From CAVQCJ01 sp963711005 (GTDB lineage: Bacteria; Actinomycetota; Actinomycetes; Prado026), in assembly GCA_963711005.1 (NCBI GenBank), contig CAVQCJ010000004.1, forward strand, positions 558,001-622,000: a stretch of 64,000 bases of DNA, in the 5' to 3' direction. Below are positions 1 through 9,811 of the stretch, piece by piece (positions within the stretch are counted from its first letter, which is position 1; each line of letters starts with the position of its first letter). A program made the position numbers and the translations under genes. A model generated the notes under the pieces. That model made no database searches and was not told the origin of the DNA. It saw nothing but the letters and a program-made list of their open reading frames with translations.

Positions 1-1
1 G

Positions 2-997
2 GACCCCGCGGGCCAGGTCCTGCACGCGGCCCCGCCGGACTCCGACGGCACGGCGCGGCAGCGGGCCGAGGCGCTGGCGCCGGAGCTGGGCGCGCTGCGC
101 GGACGCGGGCTGCTGGCGTCCGCGTCCCTCGGCGACTCCGGCGGTCAGGTCAGCGTGCACCCGCTGGGGGCCAGCGGCCGGGTCCGCGGGTTCCTCGCCG
201 TCGGCACGCCGGCCCCGCTCGACCGGACGGCCCAGTCCGTGGTCGCGGTTGCCGTCTCGTTGCTGTCCATCGCCGCTGAGCAGGACGGGACGACGGGTGC
301 GGCCGGTCGGGCCCAGGTCCGGGCCGCGACCGTCCGGCTGCTGGTGGCCGGAGCCGAACCGTCGACCCTCCCGCTCGAACAGCTGGGGTGGGGGTGGCTC
401 GCGCAGGGACCGCTGCGGCTGGTCGTGGTCGCCGGGTCTTCCGTGCAGCGGGCGGCTGCAACCCGTTCGCTGGAGGCCGCCGGCGGGGCAGAGCCCGCGG
501 TCGCGGACCTCGGCGACCGGCTGCTCGTCCTGATCCCGGACGACGCCGACTCCGTCGCCGCCGCCGCGACGGCGCTGGCCGACGTGCCGTCCGGGGGGAG
601 CGTGGCGGCAGTCCCGGCCGACCTGGCCCGGGCCGCGCGCGAGGCCGCCCAGGCGATGGCCGCCACCCGTGGTCCGTGGCCGGCGTGGTACGGCCAGCTG
701 GCTGCCGAGGGAATGCTCGCGGCACTCGACCCGGAGGTGGCCCGCGGTCTGGCCCAGACGCTGCTCGAACCCCTCGAGGGACGCAAGGGGGACCTGGTCG
801 CTTCGCTGGCCGCCTGGCTCGCGCGCCACGGGCAGTGGGACACCGCGGCGGCCGACCTGGGGGTGCACCGGCACACGCTGCGCTACCGGATGCGCCGGGT
901 CGAGGAGCTGCTGGGGCGCTCGCTGGACGACCCGGACCTGCGGGCCGAGCTCTGGCTCGCGCTCCGGTTCCGGGCGCAGGACGCCGAGGTGCACTGA
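2..997 (+). CDS. PucR/CdaR-family transcriptional regulator (5' truncated)
   Basis: The reading frame is open from the first bases of the window, so the N-terminus lies outside; about 331 residues remain. The C-terminus is the diagnostic part: a PucR-type helix-turn-helix in the last 60 residues, with the segment AAADLGVHRHTLRYRMRRVE followed by a leucine-rich tail (LDDPDLRAELWLALR). The preceding part looks like a degenerate GAF/GGDEF-like sensor region. PucR proteins commonly activate nearby catabolic genes in response to a metabolite. The aldehyde dehydrogenase gene starts 62 bases downstream on the same strand and is the obvious candidate target or operon partner. The ligand cannot be told. 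Confidence 0.85.
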   Translation, partial: DPAGQVLHAAPPDSDGTARQRAEALAPELGALRGRGLLASASLGDSGGQVSVHPLGASGRVRGFLAVGTPAPLDRTAQSVVAVAVSLLSIAAEQDGTTGAAGRAQVRAATVRLLVAGAEPSTLPLEQLGWGWLAQGPLRLVVVAGSSVQRAAATRSLEAAGGAEPAVADLGDRLLVLIPDDADSVAAAATALADVPSGGSVAAVPADLARAAREAAQAMAATRGPWPAWYGQLAAEGMLAALDPEVARGLAQTLLEPLEGRKGDLVASLAAWLARHGQWDTAAADLGVHRHTLRYRMRRVEELLGRSLDDPDLRAELWLALRFRAQDAEVH

Positions 998-1059
998 CCG
1001 GTCCGTACCGGACACCGCGTACAACGGGCTGCCAACGCCGCCGACCTACTCTCGAGAGC

Positions 1060-2511
1060 ATGACTGAGCTGCGACCGTTCTTCCTCGCCGGCCGCCCGGC
1101 CGTCGCTCCCGCCGGTGGAGCCACCCTCGATGTCGTCCGCCCGTACGACGGCTCGCTGGTCGCCACCGTCTCGGTGCCGTCCGCGGACCAGGTCGAGGAG
1201 GCCGTCGCCGCCGCCCATGCGGTCGCCCCGGCCGCAGCCCGGCTGACCGTCGCGCAGCGGGCGGAGGCTCTCACTCACGTGTCCCGCCGGATCGCCGAGC
1301 GGGCCGAGGAGATCGCCCGCCTGATCACGGCGGAGAACGGCAAGCCCATCCGCTGGGCCCGGGCCGAGACTGCGCGCGCGGCGTCGACCTTCCGCTGGGC
1401 GGCCGAGGAGGTCCGCCGCGACGGCGGTGAGCTGATGCGGCTGGACACCGAGCCGGCCGCGGCCGGCCGCGCCGCCATCGTCCGCCGGTTCCCCAAGGGA
1501 CCCGTTCTGGCCATCGCGCCGTTCAACTTCCCGCTGAACCTGGTCGCGCACAAGGTGGCCCCGGCGATCGCCGTCGGCGCCCCGGTGATCATCAAGCCCG
1601 CGCCGGCGACGCCACTGTCCGCCCTGCTGCTCGGCGAGCTGCTCGCCGAGACCGACCTGCCGGCGGGGATGTTCTCGGTGCTTCCGGTGGCCAACGACGA
1701 GATGCCGGCCCTGGTCCGCGACGCCCGGCTTCCGGTCGTCTCGTTCACCGGCTCCGGGCCGGTCGGGTTCTCGATCATGGACTCGGTGCCGCGCAAGCAC
1801 GTGACCCTCGAGCTGGGTGGCAACGCCGCGGTGGTCGTCGCCGCCGACTGGTGCTCGGACGAGGACCTGGACTGGGCGGCGAGCCGGATCGCGACGTTCG
1901 CGAACTACCAGGGCGGCCAGTCGTGCGTGTCCGTCCAGCGGGTGCTCGTGGACCGCGCGGTGCACGACCGCCTGCTCGAGCGCATCGTCGCCAGGGTCGG
2001 CGAGCAGGTCACCGGCGACCCGGCCGACGAGGCCACCGACGTGGGCCCGCTGGTCGACGAGGCCGCCGCGCGCCGAGTCGAGGCCTGGGTGGACGAGGCG
2101 GTGGCCGACGGCGCCAAGGTGCTCGTCGGCGGGAGCCGGGACGGCGCCGCGTACGCGCCGACGGTGCTGACCGAGGTGCCCCCGGGCTCGCGCTGCGCGA
2201 CCGAGGAGATCTTCGGCCCGGTGCTCACCGTCGTGGCGTTCGACGGGGTGGACGAGGCGTTCGCGCTGGTCAACGACAGCCGGTTCGGACTGCAGGCCGG
2301 GGTGTTCACCCACAACCTCCAGACCGCGTTCGCGGCCCACCGCGAGCTCGAGGTCGGCGGCGTCGTGGTCGGGGACGTGCCCAGCTACCGGGCCGATCAG
2401 ATGCCGTACGGCGGCGTCAAGGAGTCCGGCGTCGGCCGCGAGGGGTTGCGCTACGCCATGGCCGACTTCACGTACGACCGGGCGCTCGTCCTCACCGGCC
2501 TCGACCTCTAG
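1060..2511 (+). CDS. NAD(P)-dependent aldehyde dehydrogenase
   Basis: Encodes 483 residues, the normal length of the soluble aldehyde dehydrogenase superfamily, which oxidises aldehydes to acids with NAD(P)+. Visible hallmarks are the cofactor-binding stretch APFNFPLNL, the FTGSGPVG glycine turn, the ELGGN motif carrying the general base, and the catalytic cysteine in GGQSCVSVQR. ATG at 1060 is chosen because the frame upstream runs into the regulator gene out of register. The substrate is not determined. Sequence character (NFPLNLVAHKVAPA, no extra domain) resembles the lactaldehyde/glyceraldehyde-phosphate dehydrogenase-like branch rather than the betaine-aldehyde branch. It is probably controlled by the PucR-type protein just upstream. 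Confidence 0.9.
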   Translation: MTELRPFFLAGRPAVAPAGGATLDVVRPYDGSLVATVSVPSADQVEEAVAAAHAVAPAAARLTVAQRAEALTHVSRRIAERAEEIARLITAENGKPIRWARAETARAASTFRWAAEEVRRDGGELMRLDTEPAAAGRAAIVRRFPKGPVLAIAPFNFPLNLVAHKVAPAIAVGAPVIIKPAPATPLSALLLGELLAETDLPAGMFSVLPVANDEMPALVRDARLPVVSFTGSGPVGFSIMDSVPRKHVTLELGGNAAVVVAADWCSDEDLDWAASRIATFANYQGGQSCVSVQRVLVDRAVHDRLLERIVARVGEQVTGDPADEATDVGPLVDEAAARRVEAWVDEAVADGAKVLVGGSRDGAAYAPTVLTEVPPGSRCATEEIFGPVLTVVAFDGVDEAFALVNDSRFGLQAGVFTHNLQTAFAAHRELEVGGVVVGDVPSYRADQMPYGGVKESGVGREGLRYAMADFTYDRALVLTGLDL

Positions 2512-2588
2512 CGGCCGGCCGGCCGCCGCCGGCTGCCCAGCTCCATGGTTGCTCAAGATCAACGGGACGGTCACGGGTGGGGACGGGT

Positions 2589-2600
2589 GACAATGGACGG
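2589..2600 (+). promoter_or_regulatory. Possible -10 element giving a leaderless dxr transcript
   Basis: GACAAT at 2589-2594 resembles an actinobacterial -10 hexamer (TAnnnT) and ends six bases before the GTG start of dxr at 2601. No Shine-Dalgarno sequence is seen there. Transcription would then begin at or next to the start codon. The -35 region is not recognisable, so this is tentative. Confidence 0.3.
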
Positions 2601-3827
2601 GTGAGCGCCGCCAGCGAGCCCCGAGCGATCGTGCTGCTCGGGTCGACCGGGTCGGTCGGCACCCAGGCGCTGGACGTGGTCCGCCGAAACCCCGCAAGGT
2701 TCCGCGTGGTCGCCCTGGCCGCGTCCGGCGCGACGCCCGAGTCCGTGGCGATGCTCGCCGACCAGGCTCTCGAGCTCGGCGTCGAGGCGGTCGCGCTGGC
2801 CCGGCCGCAGGCCGCGCACGACCTGCAGGACGCCCTGTACGCGGCTGCCACCGCCGCCGGCTGGGAGCGCGGCGCGACTTCGTTGCCCAAGGTGCTCGTG
2901 GGCCCGCAGGCGGCCGCCGAGCTGGCCGCATGGCCGGCGGACGTCGTGCTGAACGCCATGCCGGGGGCCGCCGGGCTGGCGCCGACGCTGGCTGCCCTGG
3001 ACGCCGGCCGCACGCTGGCGCTGGCCAACAAGGAGTCGCTGATCGTCGGCGGCCCGCTGGTCCGCTCCCGGGCCCGAGCCGGTCAGATCGTCCCGGTCGA
3101 CTCCGAGCACTCCGCGCTCGCGCAGTGCCTTCGTGGCGGTCGGGCCGACGAAGTGCGCCGGCTGGTCCTCACGGCGTCCGGCGGCCCGTTCCGCGGACGG
3201 AGCCGATCCGAGCTCGTCGACGTCACACCCGAGCAGGCTCTGGCCCACCCCACCTGGTCGATGGGACCGCTCGTGACCGTCAACAGCGCCACTCTGGTCA
3301 ACAAGGGACTGGAGGTCATCGAGGCGCACCTTCTGTACGACATCCCGTTCGAGCGCATCGACGTCGTCGTGCACCCGCAGTCCGTCGTGCACTCGATGGT
3401 CGAGTTCGTGGACGGCTCCACGCTGCTGCAGGCCTCGCCGCCGGACATGCGGCTCCCGATCGCGATGGCGCTCGCCTGGCCCGACCGAGTGCCCGAGGCG
3501 GTCCCGCCGTGCGACTGGACGTCGGCCGGGAGCTGGGACTTCGAACCGCTCGACGAGGACGCTTTCCCCGCTGTCCGGCTGGCCCGCGAGGCCGGCAGGG
3601 CCGGCGGCACCGCGCCGGCCGTGTACAACGGCGCCAACGAGGAGGCGGTGACCGCGTTCCTGGCCGGTGGCCTGCCGTTCCTGAAGATCGTGGACACCGT
3701 GGCCGACGTCCTTGGTGAGCACGACGGTGCGGTGCACGCCGACCGGTCGCTCACACTGGAGGACGTGCTCGCGGCGGACGCCTGGTCCAGGGCGCGGGCG
3801 CGCGAGCTGCTCGGGAGGGCGTCGTGA
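2601..3827 (+). CDS. dxr: 1-deoxy-D-xylulose 5-phosphate reductoisomerase
   Basis: 408 residues. Catalyses the NADPH-dependent rearrangement and reduction of DXP to 2-C-methyl-D-erythritol 4-phosphate, the committed step of the non-mevalonate isoprenoid pathway, in the cytoplasm. The N-terminal Rossmann motif LLGSTGSVGTQALDVV, the metal-binding VDSEHSAL segment, and the substrate-loop region around ASGGPFRGRSRSEL and HPTWSMG are all present. GTG at 2601 is chosen because it sits right before the conserved start and the frame upstream belongs to noise. The stop overlaps the rip1 start by four bases (GTGA), so the two genes are translationally coupled; ispG of the same pathway follows. Confidence 0.97.
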   Translation: MSAASEPRAIVLLGSTGSVGTQALDVVRRNPARFRVVALAASGATPESVAMLADQALELGVEAVALARPQAAHDLQDALYAAATAAGWERGATSLPKVLVGPQAAAELAAWPADVVLNAMPGAAGLAPTLAALDAGRTLALANKESLIVGGPLVRSRARAGQIVPVDSEHSALAQCLRGGRADEVRRLVLTASGGPFRGRSRSELVDVTPEQALAHPTWSMGPLVTVNSATLVNKGLEVIEAHLLYDIPFERIDVVVHPQSVVHSMVEFVDGSTLLQASPPDMRLPIAMALAWPDRVPEAVPPCDWTSAGSWDFEPLDEDAFPAVRLAREAGRAGGTAPAVYNGANEEAVTAFLAGGLPFLKIVDTVADVLGEHDGAVHADRSLTLEDVLAADAWSRARARELLGRAS

Positions 3828-5047
3828 CCGGCATCGGCTGGCTGGGGATCGTGCTGTTCGTCCTCGGCATCCTGGTCTCGGTGATGATCCACGAGTGGGG
3901 TCACTTCGTGACCGCGCGCAGGTTCGGCTGCAAGGTCACCGAGTTCTTCGTGGGCTTCGGCCAGCGGCTGTGGTCGTTCCGTCGCGGCGAGACCGAGTAC
4001 GGCGTCAAGGCCATCCCGGCCGGCGGCTACGTGAAGATCATCGGGATGACCGACCTCGAGCCGATCGCCGAGGAGGACCGGCCACGCGCCTTCTACAACA
4101 AGCCGGCCTGGCAGCGCGCGGTCACGCTCTGCGCCGGCTCGTTCATGCACCTGGTCATCGGCCTGGTGCTCTTCTACGTCGCGTTCGTCGCGTTCGGCGA
4201 GTCCGTGCAGAACACCAAGGCCGTGCTCGGCGGCGTCTCGACGTGCGTCCCGGTGCAGGCCACGACCGCCTGCGGTCCGCACGACCCGGCTGCCCCGGCC
4301 AAGTCGGCCCAGCTGGAGCCCGGCGACCGGGTCGTCTCCGTCGACGGCCAGCCGATCAGCACGTGGGACGACCTCACGAAGGCGATCCGGGCCAGGCCGA
4401 ACGCCGACCTGACGCTCGTCGTCGAGCGGGGCGGCGTGCAGCTGGACCCGATCACCGTGCACACGGTGTCGCGCGAGCGCCCCGACACAGCCCACCCGGA
4501 CAAGACCGCGAAGGTGGGGGTCATCGGGATCACGCCACCGCCCGACGACATCGTGCGCTACGGACCGGTCGCGGCGGTCGGCAAGACGGTCTCGCAGGCC
4601 GGCAGCCTGCTCGGCGCGAGCGTGAGCGCGGTGGCGCAGCTGCCGGCCAAGGTCGGTCAGCTGTTCGGCGTCCTGTTCGACGGTCAGCCGCGCGATCCCA
4701 ACGGGGCCATCGGCATCGTCGGGATCTCGCGCATCAGCGGCGACGTCGCGCAGAGCGACCGGCCGACCGCTGTCAAGATCAGCACGCTGCTCATGCTGCT
4801 CGCCGGGTTCAACATCTTCATCGGCGTCTTCAACATGCTCCCGCTGCTGCCGCTGGACGGCGGGCACGTCGCCGTTCTCGCGTACGAACGGTTCCGGGCC
4901 TGGCTGGCGCGCCGCAAGGGCCTGCCGGAGCCGCCCCGACCGGACCTGAACAAGCTGCTGCCGGTGGCGTACGCGGTGATCCTGGTGTTCGTGACGGTGA
5001 CGGTCCTGCTGCTGGCCGCCGACATCTTCAAACCGATCCAGATCTGA
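3824..5047 (+). CDS. rip1: Rip1-type site-2 intramembrane metalloprotease (RseP/M50)
   Basis: 407 residues with several hydrophobic segments. The zinc site is visible as HEWGH near residue 26 in the first membrane helix and the NMLPLLPLDGGH motif near residue 335 in a late helix. Between them lies a PDZ-like domain (LEPGDRVVSVDGQPISTWDD). In mycobacteria the equivalent Rip1 cleaves membrane anti-sigma factors in the second step of regulated proteolysis and influences envelope lipid composition. It lies between dxr and ispG, as in other actinobacteria, and overlaps dxr by four bases, so the three are probably one operon. Confidence 0.95.
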   Translation: MTGIGWLGIVLFVLGILVSVMIHEWGHFVTARRFGCKVTEFFVGFGQRLWSFRRGETEYGVKAIPAGGYVKIIGMTDLEPIAEEDRPRAFYNKPAWQRAVTLCAGSFMHLVIGLVLFYVAFVAFGESVQNTKAVLGGVSTCVPVQATTACGPHDPAAPAKSAQLEPGDRVVSVDGQPISTWDDLTKAIRARPNADLTLVVERGGVQLDPITVHTVSRERPDTAHPDKTAKVGVIGITPPPDDIVRYGPVAAVGKTVSQAGSLLGASVSAVAQLPAKVGQLFGVLFDGQPRDPNGAIGIVGISRISGDVAQSDRPTAVKISTLLMLLAGFNIFIGVFNMLPLLPLDGGHVAVLAYERFRAWLARRKGLPEPPRPDLNKLLPVAYAVILVFVTVTVLLLAADIFKPIQI

Positions 5048-5065
5048 CCGAGCCGTGAGGAACGC

Positions 5066-6232
5066 ATGACGATCAACCTGGGGATGCCCGCGGTACCGTT
5101 GCCGCCGCTCGCTCAGCGCAGGCGGACCCGACCGATCGTCCTCCGGCACCCGCACCACCCGGTCACCATCGGCGGCGACGCTCCGGTGTCCGTGCAGTCC
5201 ATGACCACGACGCTGACTGCGGACGTCAACGCGACGCTGCAGCAGATCGCCGAGCTCACCGCGTCGGGGTGCCAGGTCGTCCGGGTCGCCGTGCCCAGCC
5301 AGGACGACGCCGACGCGCTGCCGGCGATCGCCCGCAAGTCCGACATCCCGGTGATCGCCGACATCCACTTCCAGCCGCGCTACGTGTTCGCGGCCATCGA
5401 CGCCGGCTGCGCCGGGGTGCGGGTGAACCCTGGCAACATCAAGCAGTTCGACGACAAGGTCGCCGAGATCGCCAAGGCCGCTGGCGACGCCGGCGTGCCG
5501 ATCCGCATCGGCGTCAACGCCGGCTCGCTGGACCCGCGCCTGCTGGCCAAGCACGGCAAGGCCACGCCCGAGGCCCTGGTCGAGTCGGCCCTGTGGGAGT
5601 GCTCCCTGTTCGAGGAGCACGGCTTCCGCGACATCAAGATCTCGGTCAAGCACCACGACCCGGTCGTGATGGTGCAGGCGTACCGGCAGCTGTCGGCCGC
5701 CTGCGACTACCCGCTGCACCTGGGCGTCACCGAGGCCGGGCCCGCGTTCCAGGGGACCGTGAAGTCCGCGGTCGCCTTCGGCGCCCTGCTCGCCGAGGGG
5801 ATCGGCGACACCATCCGGGTCTCGCTGTCCGCGCCGCCGGTCGAGGAGGTCAAGGTCGGGCTCGCCATCCTGGAGTCGCTGAACCTGCGCGAGCGCGGGC
5901 TGGAGATCGTCTCGTGCCCGTCCTGCGGGCGGGCCCAGGTGGACGTGTACACCCTCGCCGAGGAGGTGACGGCCGGGCTGGCCGGCCTCGAGGTCCCGTT
6001 GCGGGTCGCCGTGATGGGCTGCGTCGTGAACGGTCCGGGGGAGGCCCGCGAGGCCGACCTCGGGGTCGCGTCCGGCAACGGCAAGGGCCAGATCTTCGTC
6101 AAGGGCGAGATCGTCAAGACGGTGCCGGAGTCGATGATCGTCGAGACGCTGATCGAAGAAGCCCTGCGGCTGGCCGAACAGCTCGGGGAGGGCGCGGCCG
6201 GCTCCGGACCGGTCTCGGTCGACGTCCACTGA
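5066..6232 (+). CDS. ispG: 4-hydroxy-3-methylbut-2-en-1-yl diphosphate synthase
   Basis: 388 residues. Converts MEcPP to HMBPP, using a [4Fe-4S] cluster, in the non-mevalonate isoprenoid pathway. The cluster cysteines lie in SCPSCGR near residue 284 and MGCVVNGPGEA near residue 317; a TIM-barrel N-terminus begins with the conserved region VSVQSMTTTLTADVN. A GAGGAA ribosome binding site lies just before ATG 5066. It is the third gene of the dxr-rip1-ispG run, separated from rip1 by only 18 bases. Confidence 0.97.
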   Translation: MTINLGMPAVPLPPLAQRRRTRPIVLRHPHHPVTIGGDAPVSVQSMTTTLTADVNATLQQIAELTASGCQVVRVAVPSQDDADALPAIARKSDIPVIADIHFQPRYVFAAIDAGCAGVRVNPGNIKQFDDKVAEIAKAAGDAGVPIRIGVNAGSLDPRLLAKHGKATPEALVESALWECSLFEEHGFRDIKISVKHHDPVVMVQAYRQLSAACDYPLHLGVTEAGPAFQGTVKSAVAFGALLAEGIGDTIRVSLSAPPVEEVKVGLAILESLNLRERGLEIVSCPSCGRAQVDVYTLAEEVTAGLAGLEVPLRVAVMGCVVNGPGEAREADLGVASGNGKGQIFVKGEIVKTVPESMIVETLIEEALRLAEQLGEGAAGSGPVSVDVH

Positions 6233-6296
6233 CCTGGGCGGGGCGGATCCGTCCGCTCGCCTTCCGCGAGCCCCGCGTCTGCGGCACGATGGGAGC

Positions 6297-7166
6297 GTGG
6301 GGCATACCAGTCCGTCGCTCGGGACTGCGGCGCTGCGGGTCCTCGACGCGGGGTCGCGCTCGCAGATCGACGCCGTGCTGGCCCGCGACCCGGTGGCCCA
6401 CGCGTTCGTCGCCGGGCGGGTGCAGTCCACCGGGCGGCACGGCCTCGACCCGTGGCGACTGGGCGGTGAGCTGTGGGGCCACGTCCTGGACGGCGAGCTC
6501 GAGTCGTTGTGCTACAGCGGGGCCAACCTCGTGCCGGTCGAGGCGTCCAAGGAGGCCGTGCGGGCGTTCGCCGAGCGGGCGCGGCGGCAGGGTCGGCGCT
6601 GCTCGTCCATGGTCGGGCCCGCAGACGAGGTCCTCGGGCTCTGGGAGCTGCTCGAACCGTCCTGGGGCCCCGCGCGCGACGTCCGTGACGTCCAGCCGCT
6701 GATGGCGACCGGCTGCCCGCCGATGGTCGCCCCGGACCCGCTCGTGCGCCGGGTCCGCAACGACGAGATCGACATCGTGCTACCGGCCTGCATCGCGATG
6801 TTCACCGAGGAGGTCGGCGTCTCCCCGCTGATCGGCGACGGCGGTGCCGCCTACCGGGCGCGGGTCGCGGAGCTGGTCAGCACGGGTCGGGCGTTCGCCC
6901 GGATCGAGGGCGGTCGGGTGGTCTTCAAGGCCGAGGTCGGCGTCGTCAGCAACGGCGCCTGCCAGGTGCAGGGGGTGTGGGTCGACCCGGAGCGCCGCGG
7001 CCAGGGCCTGGCCTCCGCCGGGATGGCCGCGGTCGTCCGGGCCTGCCTGGACCGGGTCGCGCCGGTGGTGTCGCTGTACGTCAACAGCTACAACCTGCCG
7101 GCCATCGCCACGTACGACCGGGTCGGCTTCTCCCGGGTCGGGACGTTCGCGACCGTCCTGTTCTGA
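6297..7166 (+). CDS. GNAT acetyltransferase with DUF4081-like N-terminal domain
   Basis: 289 residues. The C-terminal half carries the acetyl-CoA binding signature VWVDPERRGQGLASAGM followed by SLYVNSYNLPAIATYDRVGF, typical of GNAT enzymes. The N-terminal half, with DPVAHAFVAGRV, is a domain found fused to GNAT in actinobacteria. The equivalent gene follows ispG in Mycobacterium as well, so the position is conserved. The acceptor substrate is unknown. GTG at 6297 gives the expected N-terminus; no good ribosome binding site is seen. Confidence 0.88.
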   Translation: MGHTSPSLGTAALRVLDAGSRSQIDAVLARDPVAHAFVAGRVQSTGRHGLDPWRLGGELWGHVLDGELESLCYSGANLVPVEASKEAVRAFAERARRQGRRCSSMVGPADEVLGLWELLEPSWGPARDVRDVQPLMATGCPPMVAPDPLVRRVRNDEIDIVLPACIAMFTEEVGVSPLIGDGGAAYRARVAELVSTGRAFARIEGGRVVFKAEVGVVSNGACQVQGVWVDPERRGQGLASAGMAAVVRACLDRVAPVVSLYVNSYNLPAIATYDRVGFSRVGTFATVLF

Positions 7167-7257
7167 CCCGGCGCGGAAAACCGCGCCGGTCGCAGCGGGG
7201 TCGACGGATATCCTCGGCCGACCGCCGCCGGGCAGCGGCGCCAACCGAGGAGTCTTC

Positions 7258-9028
7258 GTGGTCCTGCGCATGTCGTCGCTGTTCGTGCGCACGCTGCGCG
7301 AGGACCCGTCCGACGCCGAGGTGCCCAGCCACCGGCTGCTCGTGCGCGCCGGCTACATCCGGCGGGTCTCGCCCGGCATCTTCTCCTGGCTCCCGCTCGG
7401 CTACCTCGTCTACCGCAACATCGAGCGGGTGGTCCGCGAGGAGATGGACGCGGCGGGCGCGCAGGAGGTGCACTTCCCGGCGCTGCTGCCGCGGGAGCCG
7501 TACGAGGTCACCGGCCGGTGGACGCAGTACGGCGACGGGATCTTCCGGCTGCAGGACCGCAAGAAGAACGACTACCTCCTCGGCCCGACGCACGAGGAGA
7601 TGTTCACGCTGCTGGTCAAGGACCTGTACTCCTCGTACAAGGACCTCCCGCTGTGGATCTACCAGATCCAGACGAAGTACCGAGACGAGGCGCGGCCGCG
7701 GGCCGGGATCCTGCGCGGACGCGAGTTCGTCATGAAGGACTCGTACTCGTTCGACATCGACGACGCCGGGCTGCAGCGCTCGTACGAGGGCCACCGGGCC
7801 GCGTACCTGAAGACGTTCGACCGACTCGGGCTGCACTACGTCGTGGTGTCGGCGATGTCCGGCGCCATGGGCGGCAGCGCGAGCGAGGAGTTCCTCGCCC
7901 CGACCGAGACCGGCGAGGACACCTTCGTGCAGTGCACGAACTGCGACTACGCCGCCAACGTCGAGGCCGTGCAGACCAAGCCTCCCCAGCCGCTCGGCTA
8001 CGACGACGCCCCGGCCGCGCACGTGCACGACACCCCCGGCACGCCGACGATCGAGACCCTGGTGAACCTGTCCAACGATCGGGCCGACCTGCGCCGCGGC
8101 GACCGGGAGTGGACCGCGGCCGACACGCTCAAGAACGTCGTCGTCCGGCTGACCCACCCGGACGGCCGCACCGAGCTGCTGGCCATCGGGCTGCCGGGCG
8201 ACCGAGAGGTCGACCTCAAGCGGGTCGAGGCGCAGCTGGCCCCGGCCGAGGTCGAGCCGGCGACGGAGGATGACTTCGCCGCCAACCCGGCCCTGGTCAA
8301 GGGGTACATCGGCCCGCTGTCCCTGGGCGAGGCGTCCGCGTCGAAGGTGCGCTTCCTGCTCGACCCGCGCGTCGCCGAGGGCACTCGCTGGATCACCGGG
8401 GCGAACGAGCCCGGCCGGCACGTGTACGACCTCGTGGTGGGCCGGGACTTCGCCGGCGACGGCACCATCGAGGCCGCGGAGATCCGCGACGGCGACCCGT
8501 GCCCGGCCTGCGGTGGCAGCCTGCGGATCGAGCGCGGGATCGAGATCGGGCACATCTTCCAGCTGGGTCGCCGCTACGCGCAGGCCCTGGACCTCAAGGT
8601 CCTCGACGAGCACGGCAAGCAGGTCGTGGTCACGATGGGCTCGTACGGGATCGGGGTGTCCCGGGCGGTGGCGTGCGATCGCCGAGCAGACCTGTGACGA
8701 GCTCGGGCTCTGCTGGCCGCGCGAGGTGGCTCCCGCGGACGTGCACATCGTGGCCACCGGCAAGGACGACGCGGTCTTCGAGGCCGCCGAGGACCTCACC
8801 GCGCGGCTGGACGAGGCGGGCATCCGGGTTCTCGTCGACGACCGGCGCGGGGTCTCGCCCGGGGTGAAGTTCAAGGACGCCGAGCTGCTCGGGGTCCCGA
8901 CCATCGTCGTCGTCGGCAAGGGCCTCGTCGACGGGGTGGTGGAGCTGCGCAACCGCCGGACCGGCGACCGGGAGGACGTGCCGGTGGCCTCGGCCGCCGA
9001 GCGGGTCGCCGCGGCCTGCCGGTCCTGA
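7258..9028 (+). CDS. proS: Prolyl-tRNA synthetase (one apparent frameshift)
   Basis: Charges tRNA-Pro with proline in the cytoplasm. The N-terminus RMSSLFVRTLREDPSDAEV, the class II motif 2 stretch QTKYRDEARPRAGILRGREF and the editing-type insertion domain show a bacterial-type ProRS. GTG 7258 is preferred because GAGGAG lies a few bases upstream; an in-frame ATG at 7270 is the alternative. After GIGVSRAVA the frame breaks: an extra base at about 8674 moves the reading into the +1 frame, where the anticodon-binding domain continues (AEQTCDELGLCWPREVAPAD) to the stop at 9028. Removing one base restores about 589 residues, the usual length. The gene is essential, so a consensus error is the likely cause. 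Confidence 0.93.
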
Positions 9029-9044
9029 CGCCCGGGCTGTGCGG

Positions 9045-9758
9045 ATGCTGATCGACGCGGTCGTCTTCGACTGGGGCGGGACGCTCACGCCCTGGCACAC
9101 GGTCGACGTCCGGGAGATCTGGCTGGAGTACGCCTGCGTCTACGACCCGGACGGGGCCGACTCGCTCGCCGACCGCCTGCTCGAGGCCGAGGAACAGGCC
9201 TGGGTCGCCGGCCGGGACGACCACGTCGCCGCCACGCTGGACGGAGTGCTCGCGGCCGCTGGGGTCGACCTCGGTCACGAACGCCACGCCGTCGCGCTCG
9301 CCGCGTACGAGGGGGCCTGGGAGCCGCACACCTGGACCGACCCGCAGGCGCTCGACCTGCTCCTGGGTCTGCGGGAGCGCGGACTGCGGGTCGGCGTGCT
9401 GTCCAACACCCTCTGGAGCCGCGACTACCACGAGCGGGTCTTCGCCCGGGACGGCGTGCTCGAGCACCTGGACGGGGCGGTCTACAGCAGCGAGCTCGCG
9501 TACGTGAAGCCGCACCCGGAGGCGTTCGCGGCCGCGCTCGCGGCGGTCGGCGTCACCGATCCCGGCCGGGCGGTCTTCGTGGGCGACCGGCTCTTCGACG
9601 ACGTCTTCGGCGCCGGTTCGGTCGGGATGCGCACGATCTTCGTCCCGCACAGCACGATCCCCGAGCACCAGCGCGGCCACTCCGAGGGCGTCCCGGACGC
9701 CGTCGTGACCCGGCTCGACGAGGTGCTCGGGGTCGTCGACCGCTGGCGCGCGGGCTAG
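9045..9758 (+). CDS. HAD-superfamily hydrolase
   Basis: 237 residues from ATG 9045 (GTG 9039, two codons earlier, is possible). HAD motif I is VVFDWGGTLTPWH with the nucleophilic aspartate; motif II is VLSNTLWS, motif III includes the lysine of YVKPHPEAF, and motif IV is VFVGDRLFDDVFGA. The DWGGT form of motif I is like the phosphoglycolate phosphatase/haloacid-dehalogenase branch. Probably a small-molecule phosphatase, with unknown substrate. It follows proS on the same strand by 16 bases, so it may be co-transcribed. Confidence 0.85.
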   Translation: MLIDAVVFDWGGTLTPWHTVDVREIWLEYACVYDPDGADSLADRLLEAEEQAWVAGRDDHVAATLDGVLAAAGVDLGHERHAVALAAYEGAWEPHTWTDPQALDLLLGLRERGLRVGVLSNTLWSRDYHERVFARDGVLEHLDGAVYSSELAYVKPHPEAFAAALAAVGVTDPGRAVFVGDRLFDDVFGAGSVGMRTIFVPHSTIPEHQRGHSEGVPDAVVTRLDEVLGVVDRWRAG

Positions 9759-9811
9759 CCGCAGCCCGGCCCACCCCGTCAGACCGCTCGGGCGGCGTCC
9801 CTCTCTCGGGT

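Noticed and set aside
2511..2526. 16-base GC palindrome right after the aldehyde dehydrogenase stop
   Set aside because: It consists only of GGCC repeats without loop or T-run; too simple to call a terminator.
883..2931. Long minus-strand open frame opposite the aldehyde dehydrogenase and dxr genes
   Set aside because: It is Arg/Pro/Gly-rich with no domain, typical of antisense frames in GC-rich DNA.
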